This document shows positions 1 through 5,824 of a DNA stretch of 6,705 nt, piece by piece. Origin of the DNA: an uncultured Burkholderiales bacterium (GTDB lineage Bacteria > Pseudomonadota > Gammaproteobacteria > Burkholderiales > Burkholderiaceae_E); the NCBI GenBank assembly GCA_903923345.1, contig CAIXXI010000099.1, positions 1 to 6,705 of the forward strand, given 5' to 3'. Numbering within the stretch: the stretch's first letter is position 1; every line of letters starts with the position of its first letter. The notes beneath the pieces were generated by a model. The model made no database searches and was not told the origin of the DNA. It saw nothing but the letters and a program-made list of their open reading frames with translations. Both the position numbers and the translations under genes were made by a program.

Positions 1-277
1 GGTGATCGGTGACGTGACCCAGGCCGGCTACCTCGGCCCCTGGCTCTGGAAAGCGGCGGTCGAGCGCGCCAAGAGCTTCGACGTCGACAAGGTCGTGGCT
101 GCATCGGTCGACATCGAACTCAAGAACGCGCCCGAGGGCTACGTCAAGCTCGACGCCAACCACCATCTGTGGAGCAAGTCCCGGATCGCGATGGGGATGC
201 CGGATGCCACCTTCAAGGTCGTGTCTGAGTCGCCCAACCTGATCAAGCCGGATCCCTTCCCCAAGGGTTACCAGTGA
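1..277 (+). CDS. urtA: Amide/urea ABC transporter substrate-binding protein, C-terminal fragment
   Basis: This is the 3' end of a gene that begins before the window. The frame is open from the first bases and ends at TGA 275-277, leaving 91 residues. The GTG at position 2 has no visible leader and is almost certainly an internal Val codon. Visible features are a Trp-rich stretch (GPWLWKAAVERA), a segment like the Urt family (DKVVAASVDIELKNAPEGYVKLD), the motif NHHLWSKSRIAM and the ending KPDPFPKGYQ. Position after the body of a periplasmic protein and directly before urtBCDE marks it as the binding component of the importer, which captures the substrate in the periplasm. Urt/FmdD relatives usually carry an ADGQF-like motif near the end; here the corresponding stretch reads GMPDATF. 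The family call is fairly firm. The substrate (short amides versus urea) is inferred from the two amidase genes downstream. Confidence 0.8.
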   Translation, partial: VIGDVTQAGYLGPWLWKAAVERAKSFDVDKVVAASVDIELKNAPEGYVKLDANHHLWSKSRIAMGMPDATFKVVSESPNLIKPDPFPKGYQ

Positions 278-331
278 TCAGCGCAGTCTGATCGTGCGGT
301 CGGCCCGCGCTGCGGGCCGGCTGTGCTGATC
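276..331 (+). promoter_or_regulatory. Long stem-loop starting at the urtA stop codon, with an alternative fold
   Basis: Bases 276-286 pair with 321-331 to form 11 bp with one G-T wobble (283/324). Inside lies a perfect 8-bp GC stem, 301-308 with 312-319, with a 3-nt loop. The same 5' strand can instead pair locally, 276-281 with 288-293 (GATCAG/CTGATC, 6-nt loop), because CTGATC occurs twice (288 and 326). The two folds exclude each other. No T-run follows, so this is not a standard intrinsic terminator. Likely roles are protecting the upstream urtA message or limiting read-through into the transporter genes. The pairing is read directly from the sequence; the function is inferred. Confidence 0.6.
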
Positions 332-365
332 GAGCAGGCAATCGAATCTGAATCGCCCGAATCGA

Positions 366-394
366 TGCGCATCGGTTCGGGCACCCGATGCGCA
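366..394 (+). promoter_or_regulatory. Perfect 10-bp inverted repeat in the urtA-urtB spacer
   Basis: Bases 366-375 (TGCGCATCGG) are the exact reverse complement of 385-394 (CCGATGCGCA), with a 9-nt loop at 376-384. The hairpin ends 14 nt before the urtB Shine-Dalgarno core (409-412). No T-run follows. It could be an mRNA stem-loop or a dyad operator site for a regulator; the sequence alone does not decide between these. The rest of the 278-419 spacer contains no convincing ORF and no recognisable promoter. Confidence 0.55.
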
Positions 395-419
395 CAGGCG
401 CAGTCGACGGAGCCACGCC

Positions 420-1334
420 ATGAGCTTTTCCGAAATGATGAACATCGGCCTGATGCAGGGCTTCGCCGGCCTGAGTCTGTTTGCCGTGCTGCTGCTCATG
501 GGCCTGGGACTGGCCATCATCTTCGGCCAGATGGGCGTGATCAATATGGCTCACGGCGAATTCATGACCATCGGGGCCTACACCATTTATCTCGGGTCGG
601 TGCTGACCGGCAAGTTTGCGCCCGACTTCATGCCCTATTACTTTCCGCTGGCGATCATTGCGGCCTTCGGGATTGCCTTCGTCGCCGGCTGGTTTGTCGA
701 ATGGGCTCTCATCAGGCACCTGTACAAGCGACCTCTGGACACGCTGCTCGCGACCTGGGGCGTGAGCCTGGCCATTCAGCAGGCCTTTCGAAGCTTCATC
801 GGCCCCAAGGAGGTCAGCCCCACGCTGCCCGACTGGCTGCTCGGCTCCTGGGCACCCGCTGAAGGCCTGGACATTCCCATCAACGGCCTGTTCGTTCTGG
901 CCCTGACTGCAGTTGTCACCTGCGGCGTGCTGCTCGCGCTGTCCAAGAGCCGCTGGGGCCTGCGGGTTCGGGCGACCGTCAGTAACCGCGTGATGGCCAA
1001 CGCCATCGGCATCGACACCAAGAAGACCGACCGCCTCACGTTTGCGATCGGCTGCGGCATCGCCGGCATCGCAGGGGCCGCGTTCACCACCATCGGCTCG
1101 ACCGGCCCCACCTCCGGGTCGCTGTACATCGTGGACGCCTTCCTGGTGGTCACCTTCGGCGGTGCAGCCAGTCTGCTGGGCACGGTGGTGTCGGCCTTCG
1201 GAATCGCTCAGACCCAGTCGATCACCGAATTCTTCCTGGCGGGCTCGATGGCCAAGGTGATCACGCTGTCGCTGATCGTGCTGATCCTGATGATGCGCCC
1301 GCAAGGCCTGTTCGCCAGCAAGGTGCGCCGCTGA
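420..1334 (+). CDS. urtB: Urea/amide ABC transporter permease UrtB (LivH-type)
   Basis: This inner-membrane permease is one half of the transport channel of the importer. The protein has 304 residues and starts at ATG 420, with GGAG at 409-412 seven bases upstream. It is strongly hydrophobic, with membrane segments near residues 15-38, 74-97, 156-175, 205-225, 235-262 and 276-292. UrtB-like motifs are MGVINMAHGEFMTIGAY (38-54) in the first half, LDTLLATWGVSLAIQQ (106-121) and the ending RPQGLF (293-298). Many UrtB proteins carry a long extra N-terminal region and exceed 500 residues; this one lacks it and has the length of a LivH-type permease. The stop codon lies in the loop of a hairpin (1322-1346). 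The permease call is secure. A generic branched-chain amino acid permease label is the alternative, but the motifs and neighbours favour the Urt/Fmd type. Confidence 0.92.
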   Translation: MSFSEMMNIGLMQGFAGLSLFAVLLLMGLGLAIIFGQMGVINMAHGEFMTIGAYTIYLGSVLTGKFAPDFMPYYFPLAIIAAFGIAFVAGWFVEWALIRHLYKRPLDTLLATWGVSLAIQQAFRSFIGPKEVSPTLPDWLLGSWAPAEGLDIPINGLFVLALTAVVTCGVLLALSKSRWGLRVRATVSNRVMANAIGIDTKKTDRLTFAIGCGIAGIAGAAFTTIGSTGPTSGSLYIVDAFLVVTFGGAASLLGTVVSAFGIAQTQSITEFFLAGSMAKVITLSLIVLILMMRPQGLFASKVRR

Positions 1335-1346
1335 GGCGGGCGCACC
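1322..1346 (+). promoter_or_regulatory. 8-bp hairpin enclosing the urtB stop codon
   Basis: GGTGCGCC at 1322-1329 pairs perfectly with GGCGCACC at 1339-1346. The 9-nt loop holds the urtB TGA (1332-1334). No T-run follows. It may affect message stability or coupling between urtB and urtC. The left arm is coding sequence (the Lys-Val-Arg-Arg end of UrtB), so chance codon-driven complementarity is possible. Confidence 0.45.
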
Positions 1347-1385
1347 GACCAAGCGACCCTTGCACACGACTACGACCCAACCTGC

Positions 1386-1390
1386 AGGAG
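1386..1390 (+). promoter_or_regulatory. Ribosome binding site that fixes the urtC start
   Basis: AGGAG sits eight bases before ATG 1399. An in-frame upstream TTG at 1360 would add 13 residues, but this strong site lies inside that extension, and the TTG has no comparable leader. The start at 1399 is therefore preferred. Confidence 0.8.
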
Positions 1391-1398
1391 CACATTCG

Positions 1399-2643
1399 AT
1401 GAACGCCGTCTCAGACCTGATCAAGCGTTACCAGCTGGGCAGTGTGTTGCTGCTGGCCATTTTGCTGGCCGTGGTGATGCCGCTCACCATGGACATCTTC
1501 CGCCTGAACCTGGTCGGCAAGTACCTGACCTACGCCTTCGTGGCGATCGGACTGGTGATGCTGTGGGGCTATGGCGGCGTGCTCAGTCTTGGCCAGGGCG
1601 TGTTCTTCGGCCTGGGCGGCTATGCGATGGCGATGTTCCTCAAGCTCGAGGCCTCTGATCCGGAGAGCACCAAGATTCAGTCCACACCGGGGATCCCCGA
1701 CTTCATGGACTGGAACCAGCTCACCGAGCTGCCGACCTTCTGGCTGCCCTTCAAATCGCTGACCTTTTCGCTGATCGCGGTGGTGGCGGTGCCGATGCTG
1801 CTGGCCTGGATCATCAGCTTTGCGATGTTCAAGCGGCGGGTTGGCGGCGTGTACTTCTCGATCATCACTCAGGCTGTCGCCCTGATCCTCACCGTGCTCA
1901 TCATCGGACAGCAGGGCTACACCGGCGGGGTCAACGGCATGACCGACCTCAAGACCCTGCTCGGTTGGGACATCCGCACCGATTCAGCCAAGTACATCCT
2001 CTACTACGTCTGCGTCGCGCTGCTGATTGCCAGCATCCTGCTGTGCGCTTGGATCCAGAAGAGCAAGGCCGGCACGCTGTTGCTGGCGATGCGCGACAAG
2101 GAGGACCGGGTGCGCTTTTCCGGCTACGACGTCGCCAACTTCCGCATCTTCACCTTCTGCCTGTCGGCCGGTTTGGCCGGCATCGGCGGGGCGCTGTTTT
2201 CCCTGCAGGTCGGTTTCATGTCGCCGAGTTTCGTGGGCATCGTGCCCTCGATCGAGATGGTGATCTTTGCAGCGGTGGGCGGTCGCATGAGCCTGGTGGG
2301 CGCGGTCTACGGCACCTTGCTGATCAATTTCGGCAAGACCTTCTTCTCCGAAACCTTTCCTGATCTGTGGCTGTTCCTGATGGCGGCGCTGTTCATTGGC
2401 GTGGTGCTCGCCTTCCCGGACGGCCTGGCCGGTGTGTGGCAGCGGTATGTCGCCCCTCGGCTCGCGTCCTGGCGTGGGTCCGCCGGGGCGCGGGCCGAGA
2501 TGTCGGCGCCCGCCGTCACCGAGGCACCGCCTGCATCAAGCCCCCACGCAAGCAGTGAATCGGTCGCACCGGTGTCGATCACACCGTCGATGTCCGCACC
2601 GGTGGGCGGCGTCGGACTGGTCAGCTCGCGGCCTGCGATCTGA
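1399..2643 (+). CDS. urtC: Urea/amide ABC transporter permease UrtC (LivM-type)
   Basis: This is the second inner-membrane permease, pairing with UrtB. It has 414 residues from ATG 1399. Hydrophobic segments lie near residues 14-33, 42-80, 121-143, 157-170, 198-218, 250-272, 283-310 and 322-340. UrtC/LivM motifs include WGYGGVLSLGQGVFFGLGGY (56-75), GGVYFSIITQA (149-159), the cytoplasmic coupling-loop stretch AMRDKEDRVRFSGYD (230-244, of the kind that contacts the ATPases) and AAVGGRMSLVGAVYG (291-305). The membrane part ends at FPDGLAGV (339-346). After that an unusual tail of about 57 residues (roughly 358-414) is rich in Ala, Pro, Ser and Val, has no visible domain and makes the protein longer than most UrtC. 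Spacing to urtB is 64 nt and to urtD 48 nt. The family assignment is strong; the function of the tail is unknown. Confidence 0.92.
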   Translation: MNAVSDLIKRYQLGSVLLLAILLAVVMPLTMDIFRLNLVGKYLTYAFVAIGLVMLWGYGGVLSLGQGVFFGLGGYAMAMFLKLEASDPESTKIQSTPGIPDFMDWNQLTELPTFWLPFKSLTFSLIAVVAVPMLLAWIISFAMFKRRVGGVYFSIITQAVALILTVLIIGQQGYTGGVNGMTDLKTLLGWDIRTDSAKYILYYVCVALLIASILLCAWIQKSKAGTLLLAMRDKEDRVRFSGYDVANFRIFTFCLSAGLAGIGGALFSLQVGFMSPSFVGIVPSIEMVIFAAVGGRMSLVGAVYGTLLINFGKTFFSETFPDLWLFLMAALFIGVVLAFPDGLAGVWQRYVAPRLASWRGSAGARAEMSAPAVTEAPPASSPHASSESVAPVSITPSMSAPVGGVGLVSSRPAI

Positions 2644-2691
2644 GCGCGCGACCGCCCTTCATCAAGCAAACCGAACCGTCCGGAGCGGATC

Positions 2692-3435
2692 ATGGCAAAG
2701 CAGGAAATGGTGCTGGACATCGAAGGCCTTACGGTTTCTTTCGATGGATTCAAGGCGATCGACTCGCTCAATCTGTATGTCGACAAGGGCGAGCTGCGCG
2801 TGATCATCGGGCCTAACGGCGCCGGCAAGACCACCCTGCTCGACCTGATCTGCGGCAAGACCCGCTCCACCGAAGGTCGCATCCGCTTCATGGGCGACGA
2901 AGTCACCCGCCTGGCCGAGCACGAGATCGTTCGAAAAGGCATTGGCCGCAAATTCCAGACGCCATCGATCTACGAAAACCTGTCGGTCTGGTCGAACCTG
3001 GAAGTGTCCTTTCCGCGTGGCCGCAGCGTGTTCGGTGCGCTTGGATTCAAGTGCACACCGGACGTCAGGGAGCGGGTCGAGGCGGTGGCCGAAGAGATCA
3101 ACCTCGCGCAGCAGTTGCACACCGAAGCAGGCCTGCTCTCGCACGGTCAGAAGCAGTGGCTCGAAATCGGGATGCTGCTGATGCAGGAGCCCGAGCTGCT
3201 GATGCTTGATGAGCCGATTGCCGGCATGAGTGTTCGCGAGCGTGAACAGACGGCCGAACTGCTCAAACGCATCTGCGTCAACCGCTCGATGATCGTCATC
3301 GAACACGACATGGACTTCGTCAAGCGCATTGCCGACAAGGTCACCGTGATGCACCAGGGAAAGATCCTCGCCGAAGGGCCGATGGAGACGGTTCAGGCCG
3401 ACCCCCGGGTGATCGACGTCTATCTCGGCCACTGA
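2692..3435 (+). CDS. urtD: Urea/amide ABC transporter ATP-binding protein UrtD
   Basis: This cytoplasmic ATPase powers the importer together with UrtE. It has 247 residues, starting at ATG 2692 behind GGAG at 2682-2685. All ABC motifs are present: Walker A GPNGAGKTT (40-48), Q-loop Gln89 in GRKFQTPSIYENL, signature LSHGQKQWLEIGMLL (149-163), Walker B LLMLDEP with catalytic Glu174, and H-loop His205 in IEHDM. The His in LSHGQ replaces the usual second-position Gly but is typical of UrtD, as is the downstream KQWLEIGMLL wording. Length is normal for LivG/UrtD. It is separated from urtE by 21 nt and should be co-translated at a similar level. Confidence is high; the only doubt is whether urea or amides are the cargo. 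Confidence 0.95.
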   Translation: MAKQEMVLDIEGLTVSFDGFKAIDSLNLYVDKGELRVIIGPNGAGKTTLLDLICGKTRSTEGRIRFMGDEVTRLAEHEIVRKGIGRKFQTPSIYENLSVWSNLEVSFPRGRSVFGALGFKCTPDVRERVEAVAEEINLAQQLHTEAGLLSHGQKQWLEIGMLLMQEPELLMLDEPIAGMSVREREQTAELLKRICVNRSMIVIEHDMDFVKRIADKVTVMHQGKILAEGPMETVQADPRVIDVYLGH

Positions 3436-3456
3436 TCGGCCATCGAGGAGCCATCC

Positions 3457-4146
3457 ATGCTGCAAGTCACCGATCTCTACACCGCCTACGGCCAGAGCGA
3501 GGCCCTCCACGGCATCTCCTTTGAGGCCAACGCCAATGAGACCGTCGCCATCATGGGACGCAACGGCATGGGCAAGACCACGCTGTTCAAGACGCTGATG
3601 GGCGTGTTGCCCAGCAAGTCGGGCCGGATCTCGGTCGGTGGCAGCGATGTCACCCAGGACGAGAGCTTTCGGCGCGTTGCCAAGGGCATCGCGTACGTGC
3701 CGCAGGGCCGCATGATCTTCCCGACTCTCACCGTTGAAGAGAACATTCTGACCGGGCTGGAAAACGCGAAGGCCCGACGCATCCCAGATGAGATTTATGC
3801 GCTGTTTCCGGTGCTCTTCGACATGAAGCGGCGCAAAGGCGGCAACTTGTCCGGCGGTCAGCAGCAGCAGCTCGCGATCGCGCGCGCACTGGTCACCGAT
3901 CCCAAGGTGCTGCTGCTTGACGAACCCACCGAGGGCATCCAGCCCTCGATCATCAAGGACATCGCGAAGGCACTGAACGAGATCCGCAAGATGCGCGGCA
4001 TCACGATCATCGTCTCCGAGCAGGTCCTCAGTTTTGCCATGGATGTCGCTGACCGTCTGTTCGTCATCGAAGGCGGCCGACTGGTGCACGAGACCAGCCG
4101 TGCCGACACAGACGTCACGCGCATCAAGCAGTACCTCTCCGTCTGA
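3457..4146 (+). CDS. urtE: Urea/amide ABC transporter ATP-binding protein UrtE
   Basis: This is the second ATPase of the importer, with 229 residues and a start at ATG 3457 behind GAGGAG (3445-3450). The motifs are Walker A GRNGMGKTT (34-42), Q-loop Gln83 in YVPQGRMIFPTLTVEEN, canonical signature LSGGQQQQLAIARAL (131-145) and Walker B VLLLDEPTEGIQPSI with Glu156. The H-loop position reads VSEQ, with Gln189 where UrtD has His205; Gln at this site is usual for LivF/UrtE-type subunits. The short length and the EGIQPSII stretch are characteristic of UrtE. The gene is followed after 37 nt by fmdA, with no terminator-like structure between them, which supports a single transcript for uptake and hydrolysis. 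Confidence 0.95.
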   Translation: MLQVTDLYTAYGQSEALHGISFEANANETVAIMGRNGMGKTTLFKTLMGVLPSKSGRISVGGSDVTQDESFRRVAKGIAYVPQGRMIFPTLTVEENILTGLENAKARRIPDEIYALFPVLFDMKRRKGGNLSGGQQQQLAIARALVTDPKVLLLDEPTEGIQPSIIKDIAKALNEIRKMRGITIIVSEQVLSFAMDVADRLFVIEGGRLVHETSRADTDVTRIKQYLSV

Positions 4147-4173
4147 TCCCCTTTATTCCGAACCCAACATTTC

Positions 4174-4179
4174 GAGGTG
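4174..4179 (+). promoter_or_regulatory. Ribosome binding site that fixes the fmdA start
   Basis: GAGGTG lies four bases before ATG 4184. The reading frame is open back to 4034, inside urtE, but that upstream part overlaps urtE and is not protein-like. The start at 4184 gives the sequence MPETLIKVDL and the expected family length. Confidence 0.7.
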
Positions 4180-4183
4180 TGCC

Positions 4184-5416
4184 ATGCCTGAAACCCTGAT
4201 CAAGGTCGACCTGTCGCAGTCCCCCACTCAGAACGAGATGATCCACAACCGCTGGCATCCGGACATTCCGATGGCCTGCTGGGTCAAGCCAGGTGATGAA
4301 TTCATCCTCGAGACCTTCGACTGGACCGGTGGCTTCATCAAGAACAACGACAGCGCCGATGATGTCCGCGACATCGACCTCAGCACGGTCCACTACCTCT
4401 CGGGTCCGGTGGGCGTCAAAGGCGCTGAGCCGGGTGACCTGCTGGTTGTTGACCTGCTCGACATCGGTGCCAAGCCCGACAGCCTCTGGGGCTTTAATGG
4501 CTTTTTCAGCAAGAAAAACGGCGGCGGCTTCCTCACCGACCACTTCCCGCTGGCCCAGAAATCGATCTGGGATTTCCACGGCATGTTCACCAGCTCGCGC
4601 CATGTGCCCGGCGTGCAGTTCGCGGGCCTCATCCATCCCGGCCTGATCGGTTGCCTGCCGGATAAGCCGATGCTCGACATGTGGAACAAGCGCGAGATCG
4701 ATTTCATCGCGACCGACCCGGACCGCGTCCCCGGTCTGGCCAACCCGCCGTTCGCACCCACTGCACACCTGGGCAAGCTGACGGGCGATGCCAAGGCCAA
4801 GGTCGCAGCCGAAGGGGCCCGCACCGTGCCCCCACGTGAGCATGGTGGCAACTGCGACATCAAGGATCTCTCGCGCGGCTCCAAGGTGTTCTTCCCGGTG
4901 TATGTCGACGGGGCTGGTCTGAGTGTGGGTGACCTGCACTTCAGTCAGGGCGATGGCGAGATCACCTTCTGTGGTGCCATCGAAATGGCCGGCTGGGTCC
5001 ACATGCGTGTGAACCTGATCAAGGGCGGAATGGCGAAGTACGGCATCAAGAACCCGATCTTCAAGCCCAGCCCGATCACCCCGACCTACAACGACTACCT
5101 GATCTTCGAGGGCATTTCGGTCGACGAGCAGGGCAAGCAGCATTACCTCGATGTGCATGTCGCCTATCGCCAGGCCTGCCTGAATGCGATCGAGTACCTG
5201 AAGAAGTTCGGCTACTCGGGCGCCCAGGCCTACTCGATCCTCGGCACTGCGCCGGTCCAGGGTCACATCAGTGGCGTGGTAGACGTGCCCAATGCCTGCG
5301 CCACCCTGTGGCTGCCGACGCAGATCTTCGACTTCGACATCAACCCGAGTGCCGCCGGTCCGATCAAGCACCTCGACGGCAGCATCGACATGCCGCTGTC
5401 GCCTGACCTGAAATAA
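4184..5416 (+). CDS. fmdA: Formamidase (acetamidase/formamidase family)
   Basis: This cytoplasmic amidase hydrolyses formamide (and usually, more slowly, other short amides) to ammonia and the carboxylate. It has 410 residues, very close to the Methylophilus FmdA. Family features are the N-terminal HNRWHPDIP (21-29), FVKPGDEF-like WVKPGDEF (33-40), the segment GVKGAEPGDLLVVDLLDIG (77-95), GFFSKKNGGGFLTDHFP (106-122), HPGLIG (151-156), the hallmark VPPREHGGNCDIKDL (215-229) and LHFSQGDGEITFCGAIEM (251-268). These two His/Asp/Glu-bearing blocks are the likely active-site region. No signal peptide is visible. It sits between the transporter and fmdB, 12 nt before the latter, the same fmdA-fmdB order as in known formamidase loci. 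No truncation or missing block is seen. Whether formamide or acetamide is preferred cannot be read from the sequence. Confidence 0.95.
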   Translation: MPETLIKVDLSQSPTQNEMIHNRWHPDIPMACWVKPGDEFILETFDWTGGFIKNNDSADDVRDIDLSTVHYLSGPVGVKGAEPGDLLVVDLLDIGAKPDSLWGFNGFFSKKNGGGFLTDHFPLAQKSIWDFHGMFTSSRHVPGVQFAGLIHPGLIGCLPDKPMLDMWNKREIDFIATDPDRVPGLANPPFAPTAHLGKLTGDAKAKVAAEGARTVPPREHGGNCDIKDLSRGSKVFFPVYVDGAGLSVGDLHFSQGDGEITFCGAIEMAGWVHMRVNLIKGGMAKYGIKNPIFKPSPITPTYNDYLIFEGISVDEQGKQHYLDVHVAYRQACLNAIEYLKKFGYSGAQAYSILGTAPVQGHISGVVDVPNACATLWLPTQIFDFDINPSAAGPIKHLDGSIDMPLSPDLK

Positions 5417-5428
5417 GGAATCGAGGCG

Positions 5429-5770
5429 ATGCCGACCTACGACTATGCCTGTGCCGGATGCGGCGATTTCGATGCAATCCGCTCGATGTCGCGGCGCGAT
5501 GAACCGGCTGCATGCCCGGGCTGCGGGGCGGATTCGCCCAGGGTGTTCGCCAGTGCGCCGCGCCTGTCTTCAATGGACGCCACGGTGCGCGCCGCGATGG
5601 ACACCAACGAGCGGGCACGCCATGAGCCGCGTCGTTCGGGCGACTACGCGCGGCTGGCTCATCCGTCGGGATGCGGCTGCTGCTCGAGCACCCGGCGCGG
5701 CGCAACCGTGCGAGCGCCCAACGGGAACAAAGCCTTCCCGAGCAAGCGTCCCTGGATGATCAGCCACTGA
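5429..5770 (+). CDS. fmdB: FmdB family zinc-ribbon protein
   Basis: This small protein of 113 residues starts at ATG 5429. The Shine-Dalgarno AGGA (5416-5419) shares a base with the fmdA stop codon, so translational coupling to fmdA is likely. The N-terminus is the FmdB zinc ribbon: MPTYDYAC, with Cys8/Cys11 and Cys29/Cys32 as two CxxC knuckles. A second cysteine cluster, HPSGCGCCSS (Cys82, Cys84, Cys85), and the ending FPSKRPWMISH make it longer than the minimal ribbon and look specific to amidase-linked FmdB proteins. The middle (about 50-75) is Arg-rich and probably flexible. The family is often labelled regulatory from early work on the Methylophilus fmd genes, but its biochemical role is not established. 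A metal-handling or maturation role for the amidases is equally possible. Confidence 0.9.
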   Translation: MPTYDYACAGCGDFDAIRSMSRRDEPAACPGCGADSPRVFASAPRLSSMDATVRAAMDTNERARHEPRRSGDYARLAHPSGCGCCSSTRRGATVRAPNGNKAFPSKRPWMISH

Positions 5771-5777
5771 ACCTGAA

Positions 5778-5799
5778 CGCCCGGCCGATGCGCCGGGCG
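5778..5799 (+). promoter_or_regulatory. GC-rich 8-bp hairpin between fmdB and amiE
   Basis: CGCCCGGC (5778-5785) pairs perfectly with GCCGGGCG (5792-5799) around a 6-nt loop, starting 7 nt after the fmdB stop. The following bases (GATCGAACAACC) contain no T-run, so it is not a typical intrinsic terminator. It may be a partial terminator, a stabiliser of the upstream fmdAB message or a processing site. It ends 12 nt before the amiE Shine-Dalgarno (5812-5815), so that site stays free. Confidence 0.55.
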
Positions 5800-5824
5800 A
5801 TCGAACAACCGAGGAAGAACCGCC

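Noticed and set aside
344..363. Three copies of GAATC in the urtA-urtB spacer (344, 350, 359)
   Set aside because: The unit is too short and unevenly spaced to call an iteron or operator array.
323..862. A 179-codon plus-strand frame overlapping the start of urtB
   Set aside because: It is out of frame with urtB, rich in Arg, His and Ala, and shows no motif. The urtB frame accounts for this DNA.
1360..1398. A TTG start for urtC adding 13 residues
   Set aside because: The strong AGGAG at 1386-1390 lies within the extension, and ATG 1399 is correctly spaced from it.
243..1424. A 393-codon open frame on the minus strand across urtB
   Set aside because: It is antisense to a well-matched permease and has biased His/Gln/Arg/Gly-rich composition and no motif.
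3423..3448. Short complementary CTCGGCC/GGCC..CGAG segments around the urtD stop
   Set aside because: There are only two 4-bp helices with a bulge, which is easily chance at this base composition.
2662..4089. A 475-codon open frame on the minus strand across urtD and urtE
   Set aside because: It lies opposite two clear ABC ATPases. The translation is rich in His, Asp, Gly and Leu with no recognisable family, typical of antisense frames in G+C-rich genes.
4034..4183. An N-terminal extension of fmdA starting inside urtE
   Set aside because: It would overlap urtE by over 100 bases and has Ser/Thr-rich out-of-frame composition. ATG 4184 has its own ribosome binding site and gives the family length.
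4124..5371. A 415-codon open frame on the minus strand across fmdA
   Set aside because: It is a mirror of fmdA codon bias, with no family resemblance or credible start.
5399..5429. A possible 6-bp stem across the fmdA-fmdB junction (5399-5404 with 5424-5429)
   Set aside because: The 19-nt loop and short stem make it weak, and it would trap the fmdB start codon, which is at odds with the tight coupling.
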